45,353 bases of DNA from a virus. The position numbers and the translations under genes were made by a program. The notes beneath the pieces are model-generated. The model was not told where the DNA came from. It searched no databases and saw nothing but the letters and a program-made list of their open reading frames with translations. The stretch is from positions 1 through 45,353 of the IMG/VR virus record IMGVR_UViG_3300049732_000045; one strand, given 5' to 3'. Shown piece by piece: positions 25,845 to 32,615 of the stretch (its first letter is position 1; each line of letters opens with the position of its first letter).

Positions 25845-25866
25845 CACACCGCTCACAGTGTGTCAA
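25838..25866 (-). promoter_or_regulatory. Late operon promoter candidate
   Basis: Minus strand: -35 TTGACA (25861-25866), 17-bp spacer, -10 CATACT (25838-25843). It sits about 130 bp upstream of the first late gene. A CACAGTGTG operator-like site (25854-25862) overlaps the -35 and spacer. Confidence 0.6.
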
Positions 25867-25883
25867 TCATATTTCACGTTGTG
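25854..25883. promoter_or_regulatory. Two operator-like sites (CACRNTGTG)
   Basis: 25854-25862 reads CACAGTGTG (the reverse complement, CACACTGTG, fits the consensus). 25872-25883 reads TTTCACGTTGTG, which is closely shared with a site at 26477-26488. Confidence 0.5.
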
Positions 25884-25893
25884 TTGGGATATA

Positions 25894-25922
25894 TATATAC
25901 ACGTAGATAATACGTGTATATA
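25894..25922. promoter_or_regulatory. AT-rich 12-bp palindrome
   Basis: TATATACACGTA (25894-25905), GATAA, TACGTGTATATA (25911-25922): perfect 12-bp inverted repeat with a 5-nt loop. It could be a duplex-unwinding element, an operator or a cruciform site. Confidence 0.6.
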
Positions 25923-25934
25923 ACGTATATACGC

Positions 25935-25955
25935 ACGGGTCCTCCAGGGACCCGT
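25935..25955. terminator. 8-bp GC hairpin
   Basis: ACGGGTCC/GGACCCGT with a TCCAG loop. No T-run follows, so it may be a structural or regulatory hairpin instead of a terminator. Confidence 0.4.
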
Positions 25956-26153
25956 CATAGCGGTAATAATATATTTAGAAACAGGTACTTAGGCTTCTTT
26001 TTGTCTCCTGGGGGCGACAAGTCAGCTGGTACAGAATTTAAGTAGTTGATTTTATTGATCTACAGGAGAAACCACACGCAGTTGGGGGCACCACCAGGCC
26101 CCCTCCCCACCCCTACCCGGGGGGACCCGGCAAGCGGGTTCGTGGTCGGGGGA

Positions 26154-26325
26154 CTAGTGCAGGCTAGGCTAGAAAACGCTAGGAAAATCAGCTAGTTAGC
26201 GCTAGGGTATCGGACTAGCACTCCGATGTTCACCCGGCCAAGACTGGGCGCCGAGCACTGCCAGACCTAGCGCCTAGCCTAGCGCGACCACGTAGACGGT
26301 CTGGCATTGGCACGATACATGCTAG
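26154..26325. repeat. CTAG-dense region
   Basis: Eleven CTAG tetramers in 172 bp (starts 26154, 26164, 26169, 26179, 26192, 26202, 26215, 26267, 26274, 26279, 26322), many in the form GCTAG or CCTAG. Chance expectation is below one. These are irregularly spaced iteron-like words. Confidence 0.65.
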
Positions 26326-26390
26326 TAACGCACAGCGCTAAGACAAACTGCCTGCCAGCTAACTGCGCGGAAACGTTGACTTGTCCACTT

Positions 26391-26421
26391 TGCCCACCAA
26401 ATGGGCACGGCAAAATGCCGT
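26391..26421. repeat. Two adjoining 6-bp hairpins
   Basis: TGCCCA/TGGGCA (26391-26407, loop CCAAA) and ACGGCA/TGCCGT (26407-26421, loop AAA) sit back to back, just before the DnaA box. Confidence 0.55.
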
Positions 26422-26430
26422 AGTACCCCA

Positions 26431-26439
26431 TGTGGATAA
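26431..26439 (-). promoter_or_regulatory. DnaA box
   Basis: TGTGGATAA is the exact reverse complement of the consensus TTATCCACA. A one-mismatch version lies at 25743-25751. Confidence 0.6.
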
Positions 26440-26465
26440 CTCAGTAAGTACCCGAAAAGACTGAC

Positions 26466-26488
26466 TCTCACATGTGGTTCACGTTGTG
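26466..26488. promoter_or_regulatory. Operator-like pair upstream of the accessory operon
   Basis: TCTCACATGTG (26466-26476) directly precedes GTTCACGTTGTG (26477-26488), about 45 bp before the AAA ATPase ATG. It matches the shared CACRNTGTG element. Confidence 0.5.
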
Positions 26489-26532
26489 CAATACGTGAGT
26501 GCGCTCGATCACTCACACAAGGGGGTCACGGG

Positions 26533-27645
26533 ATGCCATTTGACGCAAAGTGGGAAAGTACCTGCAACCGTTGCAAGGGGCCTATTCGCGTGGGAGAGCG
26601 CATGACTCTCTACAACTTCCCACGAGCGAAAAGCCCGTATCACTTCCCGACCTGTCCGGGCGCAACGTCAGACAACGACGGTGCCAAGGTTGTACCTGCG
26701 TCAGTGGGCGACGCTGACGCGATGATCGACATGCTGGCCGAGGTCTTGAGCAAGCGGCTGAACCTGTCCAACGTCCTAGACGCTACCCAGGTTGAGAAGC
26801 TGGTCCTAGACGCACTAGCGGCGCGAGTGCCGACGCCAATCGAGATCATCCGGCCAGACCAGTCAACCGTGACCATCGCAGACGCACACTACCTGATGCC
26901 GCGCTTGGTTACGCTGCTGGGCGCCGGTATCCACTGCTACCTTTGGGGTCCTGCTGGTACGGGTAAGACCACGGCAGCGCTACAGGCACTCCACGGTCTA
27001 GGGTTGATGGACAGTGAGATCGACACCCTGGACCCTAGCACCCCGAAGTCCGGCATCATGGGTTACCGGACACCACAAGGTGACAAGGTAGAAACCGCGT
27101 TTACTCGCTGCTACACCATGGGCCAGGGGTACGTCGGCGACGAGATCGACAATGCACCTGCCCATGTCCAGAGCATCAAAAACTCAGCGCTGGCAAATGG
27201 GAAATGCCCTACCGCGTGGGGAATGGTGGAACGTGCCGAGGGTTTCGTGTACGTCGGCACGGGTAACACGCCAGGACGCAAGACTAAGGCATTTCCCGAC
27301 CGGCAACCGATGAGCGCTGCATTCATGGATCGCCTGTACTTCATTCACTGGCCACTAGATCCCGCGATAGAGTGCCGCGCGGCTGGTCTCGTGGCGCCAA
27401 AGATGCCGGAGCGCAAGCTAGCCACTTGCACTCCTCAAGACTGGGTGAAGTGGGTACAGCAGATCAGGGCATGGGCAGCAACCGAAATGCCTCTCATGCA
27501 AGTGACGCCACGCGCTAGCTTGACTGGTCTCAAAGCGCTTGCGCTAGGTGAGACTCCGAGCGAAGTGGCCGATGGTCTCGTGTTCCGTGGTGCCGATGAA
27601 GCGCTCCGCGACAAGGCACTCAGCGCGGTCCCCCTGCCATGCTGA
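26533..27645 (+). CDS. MoxR/CobS-type AAA ATPase with N-terminal zinc finger
   Basis: 370 aa. Residues 11-41 hold CxxC then His/Cys (a PARP/treble-clef-like zinc site, CNRCKGPIRVGERM...YHFPTCPG). Walker A GPAGTGKT at 139-146, Walker B-like DEIDNA near 195, sensor-1-like VGTGNT near 240. This is the CobS/MoxR group, whose members remodel a partner protein. First gene of the accessory operon; its end overlaps the next gene by 7 nt, suggesting a functional pair. Confidence 0.85.
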   Translation: MPFDAKWESTCNRCKGPIRVGERMTLYNFPRAKSPYHFPTCPGATSDNDGAKVVPASVGDADAMIDMLAEVLSKRLNLSNVLDATQVEKLVLDALAARVPTPIEIIRPDQSTVTIADAHYLMPRLVTLLGAGIHCYLWGPAGTGKTTAALQALHGLGLMDSEIDTLDPSTPKSGIMGYRTPQGDKVETAFTRCYTMGQGYVGDEIDNAPAHVQSIKNSALANGKCPTAWGMVERAEGFVYVGTGNTPGRKTKAFPDRQPMSAAFMDRLYFIHWPLDPAIECRAAGLVAPKMPERKLATCTPQDWVKWVQQIRAWAATEMPLMQVTPRASLTGLKALALGETPSEVADGLVFRGADEALRDKALSAVPLPC

Positions 27646-28469
27646 TTCCGTACAAATCTCCCATGGGCGGACATGTGCAGGGCCAACCTGCACATGTCGT
27701 TGAATGCCTGTCTTGGGCAGACTTCATCCGGGCTAGTCAAGCGGGAGTCCCTAATCATGGCGTAGGCCACAATGACGAGTGGCACGGCGGTAGTTACAAG
27801 CAAGCGCTTGCGCTGGCTCGCCATGGTTGGCCAGAGGGAATGAAGCTAATCCGTAACGTAGCACTCCCCAAAGTTGAGACCATCGCGTCTCGTCTCGCTG
27901 ACGAGTCGCGGTGGACATGGGACGTGACGGGCGCCAACTATGAAGTTGGCGAGTACCTGTCCGGAGTACCGGAGTGCTGGCAGTCCCCCAGGACCATCAC
28001 TCAAAAGCCCGTAATCAACCTTACAGTCAACATGTGCGTGAGTGGTGGTGTGGACGCTAGCGCTATTCGGGCGCGTGGTGGCGCCGTCGTCGCACTGACG
28101 CTAGCGCTCGAAGCGGCGGGTTACCTGGTAGATACCGCGATCATCGCTCCGATGCGTGGCAAAGAGCAAGACGTGTGGGTTAGGGTCCACTTGACCGATC
28201 AAAATGGTGGACCGATGGACGTGGACAGGATGCTTTACGCCATGTCTCACGAGTCAGTGCTGCGGCACCACATGTTCTCAATCGTCCATGGTCTCACTGG
28301 TACGGACTATGTGAAGTGGGGAGTCAATGACGCGCCTGAGGCATGGCAGGACGATAGTCCAGGTCTCTACATCGGCCATGCGTTCCTCACTGACGCAAAG
28401 TGGGATGACCCTAGGGCAGTGAGCAAGTGGGTTGACGACCAGTTTGACGCACTGACGAGCACCACCTAA
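27639..28469 (+). CDS. Partner of AAA ATPase, 276 aa, function unknown
   Basis: Overlaps the AAA gene. N-terminal WADFIRASQAG and HGVGHNDEWHGGSYKQALALARHGWPEG, then a VNLTVNMCVSGGVDASAIRARGG segment and a WVRVHLTD strand pattern. This matches uncharacterised phage proteins found next to CobS-like ATPases. It lacks a VWA MIDAS motif, so it is not an ordinary CobT. The coupling suggests it is the substrate or adaptor of the ATPase; inference only. Confidence 0.65.
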   Translation: MLIPYKSPMGGHVQGQPAHVVECLSWADFIRASQAGVPNHGVGHNDEWHGGSYKQALALARHGWPEGMKLIRNVALPKVETIASRLADESRWTWDVTGANYEVGEYLSGVPECWQSPRTITQKPVINLTVNMCVSGGVDASAIRARGGAVVALTLALEAAGYLVDTAIIAPMRGKEQDVWVRVHLTDQNGGPMDVDRMLYAMSHESVLRHHMFSIVHGLTGTDYVKWGVNDAPEAWQDDSPGLYIGHAFLTDAKWDDPRAVSKWVDDQFDALTSTT

Positions 28470-28477
28470 GCGGTGGT

Positions 28478-28511
28478 CCAGCTCTCCCCCAAAGCATCGG
28501 GGGAGAGCTGG
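28478..28511. terminator. 13-bp perfect hairpin
   Basis: CCAGCTCTCCCCC (28478-28490) pairs with GGGGGAGAGCTGG (28499-28511), loop AAAGCATC. It follows the AAA/partner pair and a smaller ACCACC/GGTGGT stem over the stop. No T-run; it could be a transcript-end or 3' protection structure. Confidence 0.55.
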
Positions 28512-28553
28512 AAGCTAGCAGTTAACTCCTAACCCACAAACGGAGATAGGACC

Positions 28554-29009
28554 ATGAGCAAGACACCTAAGGCACTCACGGCAAACCAGGGTCAGGACGA
28601 CATGACCGATGATGACCTGGCCATGATGATCGGTCGCGCAGCACTTCAGCAGCAAGTCAAGGTCTTGGCCGGTGTCTCACAGCAGGACCAGCAGACCATG
28701 GCCGGGATTCTCATGCACCCCGACCTTGCCCTAATCCGGGGCACGTTCCATGGTCACGAGGCAACCATCGTTACCGTCGTGCCGCCCAAAGCCATGATGG
28801 AAGCCATGGTGAAAGAGGCCCAGGCCAAGGGGCTCCCGATTCAGGACACCATGGGCGTGATCCTGCCCGTGGCCGTGATCCTAGACCCTGCTAGAGACGC
28901 TAGGTACTTGAACGCTGGTACCTCTGGCAGCGTGATGACCGTGGGCGATCACGTTGTCAAGGCCGAGGAAACCCGTGAGCGCAAGGATGGGTTCGGAGTG
29001 TACCTGTAA
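28554..29009 (+). CDS. Hypothetical protein, 151 aa
   Basis: ATG with a GGAGATAGG ribosome site. A Gln-rich helical head, then alternating strands (ALIRGTFHGHEATIVTVVPPKA) and MMEAMVKEAQAKGLPIQ. The composition suggests an alpha/beta cytosolic protein. No motif identifies an enzyme. Confidence 0.7.
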   Translation: MSKTPKALTANQGQDDMTDDDLAMMIGRAALQQQVKVLAGVSQQDQQTMAGILMHPDLALIRGTFHGHEATIVTVVPPKAMMEAMVKEAQAKGLPIQDTMGVILPVAVILDPARDARYLNAGTSGSVMTVGDHVVKAEETRERKDGFGVYL

Positions 29010-29058
29010 CTAGCCGCCTAGCTTGCCCGTGCTAGTGATTGGCGGGCTACGGTGCCAA

Positions 29059-29098
29059 GCGTGCGGGGTAGACGATAGGGGACTGCTACCCCGCACGC
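29059..29098. terminator. 13-bp perfect hairpin
   Basis: GCGTGCGGGGTAG (29059-29071) pairs with CTACCCCGCACGC (29086-29098), 14-nt loop. It lies in a 118-bp gap upstream of the 117-aa gene, whose ribosome site follows. No T-run, so a control or structural hairpin is as likely as a terminator. Confidence 0.55.
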
Positions 29099-29127
29099 GG
29101 AGGGAGGGCGAAGTGAAAGGAGACGCA

Positions 29128-29481
29128 ATGAACGCGGAGGAGATTCTGGCAAGGGCAGCGGACATCGTGGAGTTCAGTGGGCGCTTCGTGAACCGCTGCC
29201 CGCGCAGCGAGAACGAGGTGTGTGCTGTCTATGCGTTGCTCGACGCCGGTCGTGGCGACACCACGAGAAAGCTTCTCGACGACGCCGTGCCGAAGGCGTA
29301 CTACACGGCATTCGGGGCTCTCGCCAAAGAGATCGGCACCACCGAAATCCCTAAGTGGAGTGACGCCAGCACCAAGGAAGAAGTCGCGACGGCCCTGCGT
29401 AACGCCAAGCGCCATCTGGAGCCGGACCATGGCAACCCAGGTCAAGGTGTGGGATCATCACGGAAGCTGACCGTAGCGTAA
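29128..29481 (+). CDS. Hypothetical protein, 117 aa
   Basis: ATG at 29128 with AAAGGAG 5-6 nt upstream; an upstream in-frame start at 29023 would run through the hairpin and is rejected. Helical, with NAEEILARAADIVEFSG and ENEVCAVYALLDAGRG. It is alpha-helical like DUF6197-type proteins, but I cannot confirm that family. Relatively GC-rich codons. Confidence 0.7.
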   Translation: MNAEEILARAADIVEFSGRFVNRCPRSENEVCAVYALLDAGRGDTTRKLLDDAVPKAYYTAFGALAKEIGTTEIPKWSDASTKEEVATALRNAKRHLEPDHGNPGQGVGSSRKLTVA

Positions 29482-29512
29482 CCACGATCTTGCTACCTGA
29501 GGAGTATTAGGG

Positions 29513-29704
29513 ATGACGAAGCGTGCCCAAGAACTAGATAGGCAAATAGCCAAACAGCGCAAATGGATCGCGGAGCATGGTGGAGACCTCGCAGGTTATA
29601 TCAAACGCTATGGGTTTACTGGCGTTGGCGACGGCGGCCACGCGATCTACTGCGCTGATCTTGCTTACCTGAAACGGTTGATGATCGAGCGGCAGCACGC
29701 ATGA
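29513..29704 (+). CDS. Hypothetical protein, 63 aa
   Basis: ATG with GAGG upstream. Basic N-terminal helix (KRAQELDRQIAKQRKW) and a Tyr/Gly-rich middle. Overlaps the next start as ATGA. No family is recognised. Confidence 0.72.
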   Translation: MTKRAQELDRQIAKQRKWIAEHGGDLAGYIKRYGFTGVGDGGHAIYCADLAYLKRLMIERQHA

Positions 29705-29967
29705 AAACCAAGGTCAAGATCGACAGCAAGTCTAACAACGTCAAGCGCTACGTCCGAGCTGTCTGGCTCTGGCGACAGCTCAAACGAGAGCATGAGCTGG
29801 GGCTAGTCGATACCGTAAAGCTAGACTGGGCTCTAGCTGGCAAACTCACAACCGAGCGGGCTTTGACTGGTGGTCAGATGGCGGAAGCTCGCAAGATCCT
29901 ACAGGAGCATCCCCATGATCCTAACCACGTTCATCGTGCTGTTCCTGATCCTGTATGTGCTAGTTAG
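29701..29967 (+). CDS. Hypothetical protein, 88 aa
   Basis: ATG overlaps the previous stop. Basic (KTKVKIDSKSNNVKRYVRAVWLWRQLKREH), helical, probably nucleic-acid contacting. The 3' end overlaps a 21-aa reading frame in another frame. Confidence 0.7.
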   Translation: MKTKVKIDSKSNNVKRYVRAVWLWRQLKREHELGLVDTVKLDWALAGKLTTERALTGGQMAEARKILQEHPHDPNHVHRAVPDPVCAS

Positions 29968-29980
29968 TGAGGAGATGTAG
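29915..29980 (+). CDS. 21-aa hydrophobic peptide
   Basis: ATG with AGGAG 7 nt upstream inside the end of the 88-aa gene. It encodes ILTTFIVLFLILYVLV, one membrane span, then SEEM. The ribosome site is better than that of many neighbours. Confidence 0.5.
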   Translation: MILTTFIVLFLILYVLVSEEM

Positions 29981-29982
29981 CG

Positions 29983-30468
29983 ATGACTGACCAGCCGACG
30001 CGGAATCAGGTGCTTCGGATCATTCTCGACTGGGCTCATCCAGGCGGCGACGGCGACAAGGCGGCAGACCTGATCGACGCCATTTACCGCGAGCGCATCG
30101 CCGCGCTGGAGGGGGAACGGGATCAGCTACGCGAAGAAGGCGAGGCGTTGGCACAGGCCGCCGTGTATGCCGATCGGCCGTACACCGAGATCAAGGCCGA
30201 GCGCACGCGCCAAGAGATGCTTCGAGCCGCCGGCAAGTTCCTGCATACGTGCGCGTCGCCCGATTGGTCGGCGTTCACCCACTTCGGCCGCGTCGTCGTG
30301 CTCGGTGAGGAATACGGCGAAGTCTGCCGCGCTGCGCTCGACGTAGAGAAGATTGCCGAGGGCCGCGGCGATCCTGACGCCGCTCGTAAGAAGCTACGCA
30401 CTGAGTTGATTCAGGTTGCCGCCGTCGCCGTCGCATACATCGAGGCACTGGACGCCGATGGACATTGA
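29983..30468 (+). CDS. MazG-like NTP pyrophosphohydrolase
   Basis: 161 aa. The C-terminal half has the all-alpha NTP-PPase signature: GEEYGEVCRAALD (ExxE) then LRTELIQVAAVAVAYIEAL (ExxD-like second helix). These bind the metals that hydrolyse an NTP to NMP and PPi, often for pool cleaning. Codon use is clearly GC-richer than in the replication operon, which suggests separate acquisition next to attP. Confidence 0.72.
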   Translation: MTDQPTRNQVLRIILDWAHPGGDGDKAADLIDAIYRERIAALEGERDQLREEGEALAQAAVYADRPYTEIKAERTRQEMLRAAGKFLHTCASPDWSAFTHFGRVVVLGEEYGEVCRAALDVEKIAEGRGDPDAARKKLRTELIQVAAVAVAYIEALDADGH

Positions 30469-30664
30469 CGCGATCCTTCGAGAGCGTGACGCCCTCCGCG
30501 CCACTCTCGCCGCCCGCGACGCGCAACTGGCGGCGGTGGTGGAGGCGCTGGAGAAGCATGCTTGCGGCGCCGCAGCGACATCGTGGTGTGGAAAGCACCA
30601 TCAGTATCACAAGCCGGACATTGACGCCGCCCTCGCCGCGCTGACGCCACCGGGAAAAACGTAG
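30458..30664 (+). CDS. 68-aa coiled-coil protein
   Basis: ATG at 30458 overlaps the MazG-like stop by 11 nt. Coiled coil (AILRERDALRATLAARDAQLAAVVEALEKH), then Cys/His residues CGAAATSWCGKHHQYH that could bind a metal. Last gene before the terminator and attP. Confidence 0.65.
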   Translation: MDIDAILRERDALRATLAARDAQLAAVVEALEKHACGAAATSWCGKHHQYHKPDIDAALAALTPPGKT

Positions 30665-30688
30665 ACACCAACGAAGCATAAAGCAAAC

Positions 30689-30723
30689 AGGCTAACTAGA
30701 TCAGCTAGTTAGCCTATGCTTTT
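30689..30723 (+). terminator. Intrinsic terminator of the accessory operon
   Basis: AGGCTAACTAG (30689-30699) pairs with CTAGTTAGCCT (30705-30715), 11 bp, loop ATCAG, then ATGCTTTT. An outer AAAGCA/TGCTTT pairing can extend it. It also ends just before attP. Confidence 0.85.
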
Positions 30724-30725
30724 AA

Positions 30726-30772
30726 GACTTCTAATCCGAGGGTCGCAGGTTCGACTCCTGCCAGGCGCACCA
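30726..30772 (+). other. attP-like site: 3' part of tRNA-Arg(TCT)
   Basis: The sequence reads as the anticodon loop (CT TCT AA, 30728-30734), 3' anticodon stem, a perfect T arm (GCAGG TTCGACT CCTGC, 30745-30761), the acceptor 3' strand (30762-30768), A, and CCA (30770-30772) of a tRNA-Arg. There is no 5' half: upstream bases cannot form the anticodon 5' strand, D arm or acceptor. Tyrosine integrases commonly target tRNA 3' ends and the phage carries the matching 3' segment. An integrase gene lies about 1 kb away. The core probably begins at 30726. Confidence 0.85.
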
Positions 30773-30785
30773 ACAAATCAGCTAC

Positions 30786-30899
30786 TTAGGCCGTACATCG
30801 CAGGCAATCCAAGGTAGGTATCCTGTAGACATCCGTAGGCTTAGTTATCAGCCGGTTACAGCCAGGGCATTCAGCTTTCGTAGGCTCAACCGTAGACAA
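30786..30899 (-). CDS. 37-aa zinc-ribbon microprotein
   Basis: TTG start. Two CxxC pairs (CPGC, CLRC) 19 residues apart suggest one zinc site. It sits between attP and the signal-peptide gene and is the last small gene of the lysogeny operon. The start is uncertain because the ribosome site is weak. Confidence 0.45.
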   Translation of the reverse strand: MSTVEPTKAECPGCNRLITKPTDVYRIPTLDCLRCTA

Positions 30900-31044
30900 G
30901 GCCCTCGTAGGCCATCCGGGGTCAACTCAGGAAGTTGAATCGCGTGGCGCGAGGCAGGCTTCTCAGCCGGAGGCTCCACCCACCCTATTCCCCAGGTGCT
31001 AGCGACCCGTGGCTGTTAGGTATTAAATCACCTACGCGCCATCC
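30900..31044. other. Short non-coding stretch
   Basis: 145 bp with a small GGCT/AGCC stem near 30960 but no convincing promoter or gene. Confidence 0.4.
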
Positions 31045-31416
31045 TCAAAATGCTTTGGTCAAGATCAGATCAGCATAGGTCCCGTCTTCGTACTGGACGG
31101 TCCCCTCAAGCAAGCCAAACCTCAACCACAAGAACATCCGACCGACTAGGACACCATCACGGTACAGGTTGTTCTGCCAGAAATCAGGGATCAAGAACAG
31201 ACCTACCCCTAGCAGGTTCAACGGGTACAAGAACGAGACGGTGTTGCAGTCACAGGTCGGCAGGTGACTCTGGTTGGTCGTCAAGGACAGGTAGTAGTGC
31301 TGGACCTGTCCGGTCAAGGGGCTTTCCTCCCTCACTGACCAGACACCATCCAGGCCCCAGGCTGGTGCAGCCACTAGAGCTAGGCCCAGGACTAAGGCGA
31401 CAATCCCCATCTTCAC
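31045..31416 (-). CDS. Secreted or membrane protein, 123 aa
   Basis: GTG overlaps the previous stop (GTGA). A signal peptide (residues 4-20, IVALVLGLALVAAPAWG) is followed by a mature part with two Cys (TCDC), a hydrophobic stretch (LYPLNLLGVGLFLIPDF) and LWLRFGLLEG. It lies in the lysogeny operon beside integrase. Superinfection exclusion or lysogenic conversion is a reasonable guess, with no motif to prove it. Confidence 0.7.
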   Translation of the reverse strand: MKMGIVALVLGLALVAAPAWGLDGVWSVREESPLTGQVQHYYLSLTTNQSHLPTCDCNTVSFLYPLNLLGVGLFLIPDFWQNNLYRDGVLVGRMFLWLRFGLLEGTVQYEDGTYADLILTKAF

Positions 31417-31637
31417 GACTTGTCAGCCTTCTTCTTGGCCCAGTACGCTTTCATGCGCTTGCCGATCTCCGTCCGCTGCTTCTTGGTCATCTGCTTGCGC
31501 TTCTTCTTGGGGGCGACATGACTGTTGTTGCTACTTGGCTTGCCAAGGGCCTTCAAAGCCCCACGCAACACGGTCACCTGGTTCTCAGCTCTCAACAGCT
31601 CTTTACGTAGCAAGGTCGTTACGTTACCGTCAGCCAT
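31413..31637 (-). CDS. Basic 74-aa protein
   Basis: ATG at 31637 with GGAAG upstream, overlapping the integrase remnant's final TGA. An N-terminal helix and a very Lys-rich C-terminus (KKKRKQMTKKQRTEIGKRMKAYWAKKKA) resemble histone-like or AT-hook DNA binders. A longer start at 31676 would extend into the integrase frame and is less likely. Confidence 0.65.
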   Translation of the reverse strand: MADGNVTTLLRKELLRAENQVTVLRGALKALGKPSSNNSHVAPKKKRKQMTKKQRTEIGKRMKAYWAKKKADKS

Positions 31638-32615
31638 TGTCTTCCTCCAATACCCGGATAGCTTCACGCTTCGCACGTAGATCCGGGGGTATGTAGCGTA
31701 GAGTCATCTCAATGTCCGAGTGCCCCAACAAACCCTGGATTGTCTTGAGGTCTACACCCTTGCTGTTTAGCTCCCCAGATCATGCCGCCTCAACGTAGGC
31801 AATCCAAGGCTCTTCCTGGCTTTGTCCCAGTGCCGGATGAACGTAGACAGCGCCTTGACTGGGTACACCGGGCCAGACTTAGGGAAGCCCTGCTCAGCCG
31901 CCAGCTTCTCCAACAAAACCCTGGCTGTCTTGTTCATCGGGATCACGCCGCTCTTACCCTTGCTCGTGTAGGTAATCAGATCACTGGCCCAGTCTACCTG
32001 TTCCCACTGTAGGTTGAGCACTACGTCACGTCTCACACCCAGGTGGAACAAGAGCTTAGCCCTGGTCTGATGCTGTGGTGGGAGAGCCGCCCATAGCTTC
32101 TCACGCTGTTCAGGAGTCAAGATGATCCACGACCGCCAAGGCTCACGTTCCCTCTTCACAACTTTAGCAGATGCAGGGTTGTACCCGGTGGGAACGTATC
32201 TTTTTAGCTGCGCCCAGGTGAAGAATGCGCTCAGGTAGGCCAACCGCCTATTGATCGTCGCCCCCTTGAGCTTGCCTATGGCAATAAGCTCGTCCTTGTA
32301 ATGCTGTACGTCGTCCATCGTCAGACGGTCTACAGTCGTGGTCTTGAATCGTTGACCAATGCTTGTGAGAATGGGCTTCACAGTCAAAGCGGTCACTGCA
32401 CCAACGGGATTGGTGTCTAGGTACTCCTTGATCGCTACACTCAGCAGTGGACCAGCTCCACCACCTTGGGACAGCTCATTACGTCGTACCGCCTCGGCGT
32501 CTAGGGCAGAACGTTTAGTAGGATAGCCGCTCTTCTCTTGCAGCTGCCCACGCCACCAGAAGCGGTACGACCACGCTCCCCCGCCAGATTTGTTCTTACG
32601 AAACCTCGCGCCCAG
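31630..32615 (-). pseudogene. int: Tyrosine integrase, frameshifted by an internal deletion
   Basis: First frame 31767-32615 (282 codons): an arm-binding start (ARFRKNKSGGGAWSYRF), core-binding region, catalytic part with LGVRRDVV (Arg I) and SKGKSG (Lys), ending RHDLGS then TAA. The second frame resumes as GVDLKTIQGLLGHSDIEMTLRYIPP with the LLGH histidine and the tyrosine, ending at 31630. Between RHDL and GVDLK about 11 residues are expected but only 17 nt remain. This fits a deletion of 16 bp (or 16+3n), which both shifts frame and removes the Arg of HxxR. The only start with a good site is CTG 32615 (AAGGAG, 7-nt spacer). As sequenced, it should be inactive. Confidence 0.85.

Larger units (their letters stand above)
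25867..26532. other. Non-coding region, candidate origin/control region
   Basis: 666 bp with no convincing gene on either strand. It contains an AT-rich palindrome, a GC hairpin, an A/T-rich stretch around 25970-26060, a C-rich patch near 26090, a CTAG-dense stretch, two adjoining hairpins and an exact DnaA box. It lies between the divergent late and accessory operons, so it probably holds promoters and possibly the replication origin. Confidence 0.55.

Noticed and set aside
26154-26325. CRISPR array
   Set aside because: The repeats are 4-5 nt words with irregular spacing, without repeat-spacer structure.
30724-30772. Complete tRNA-Arg gene
   Set aside because: The 5' half is absent, so this is a partial copy of the attP type.
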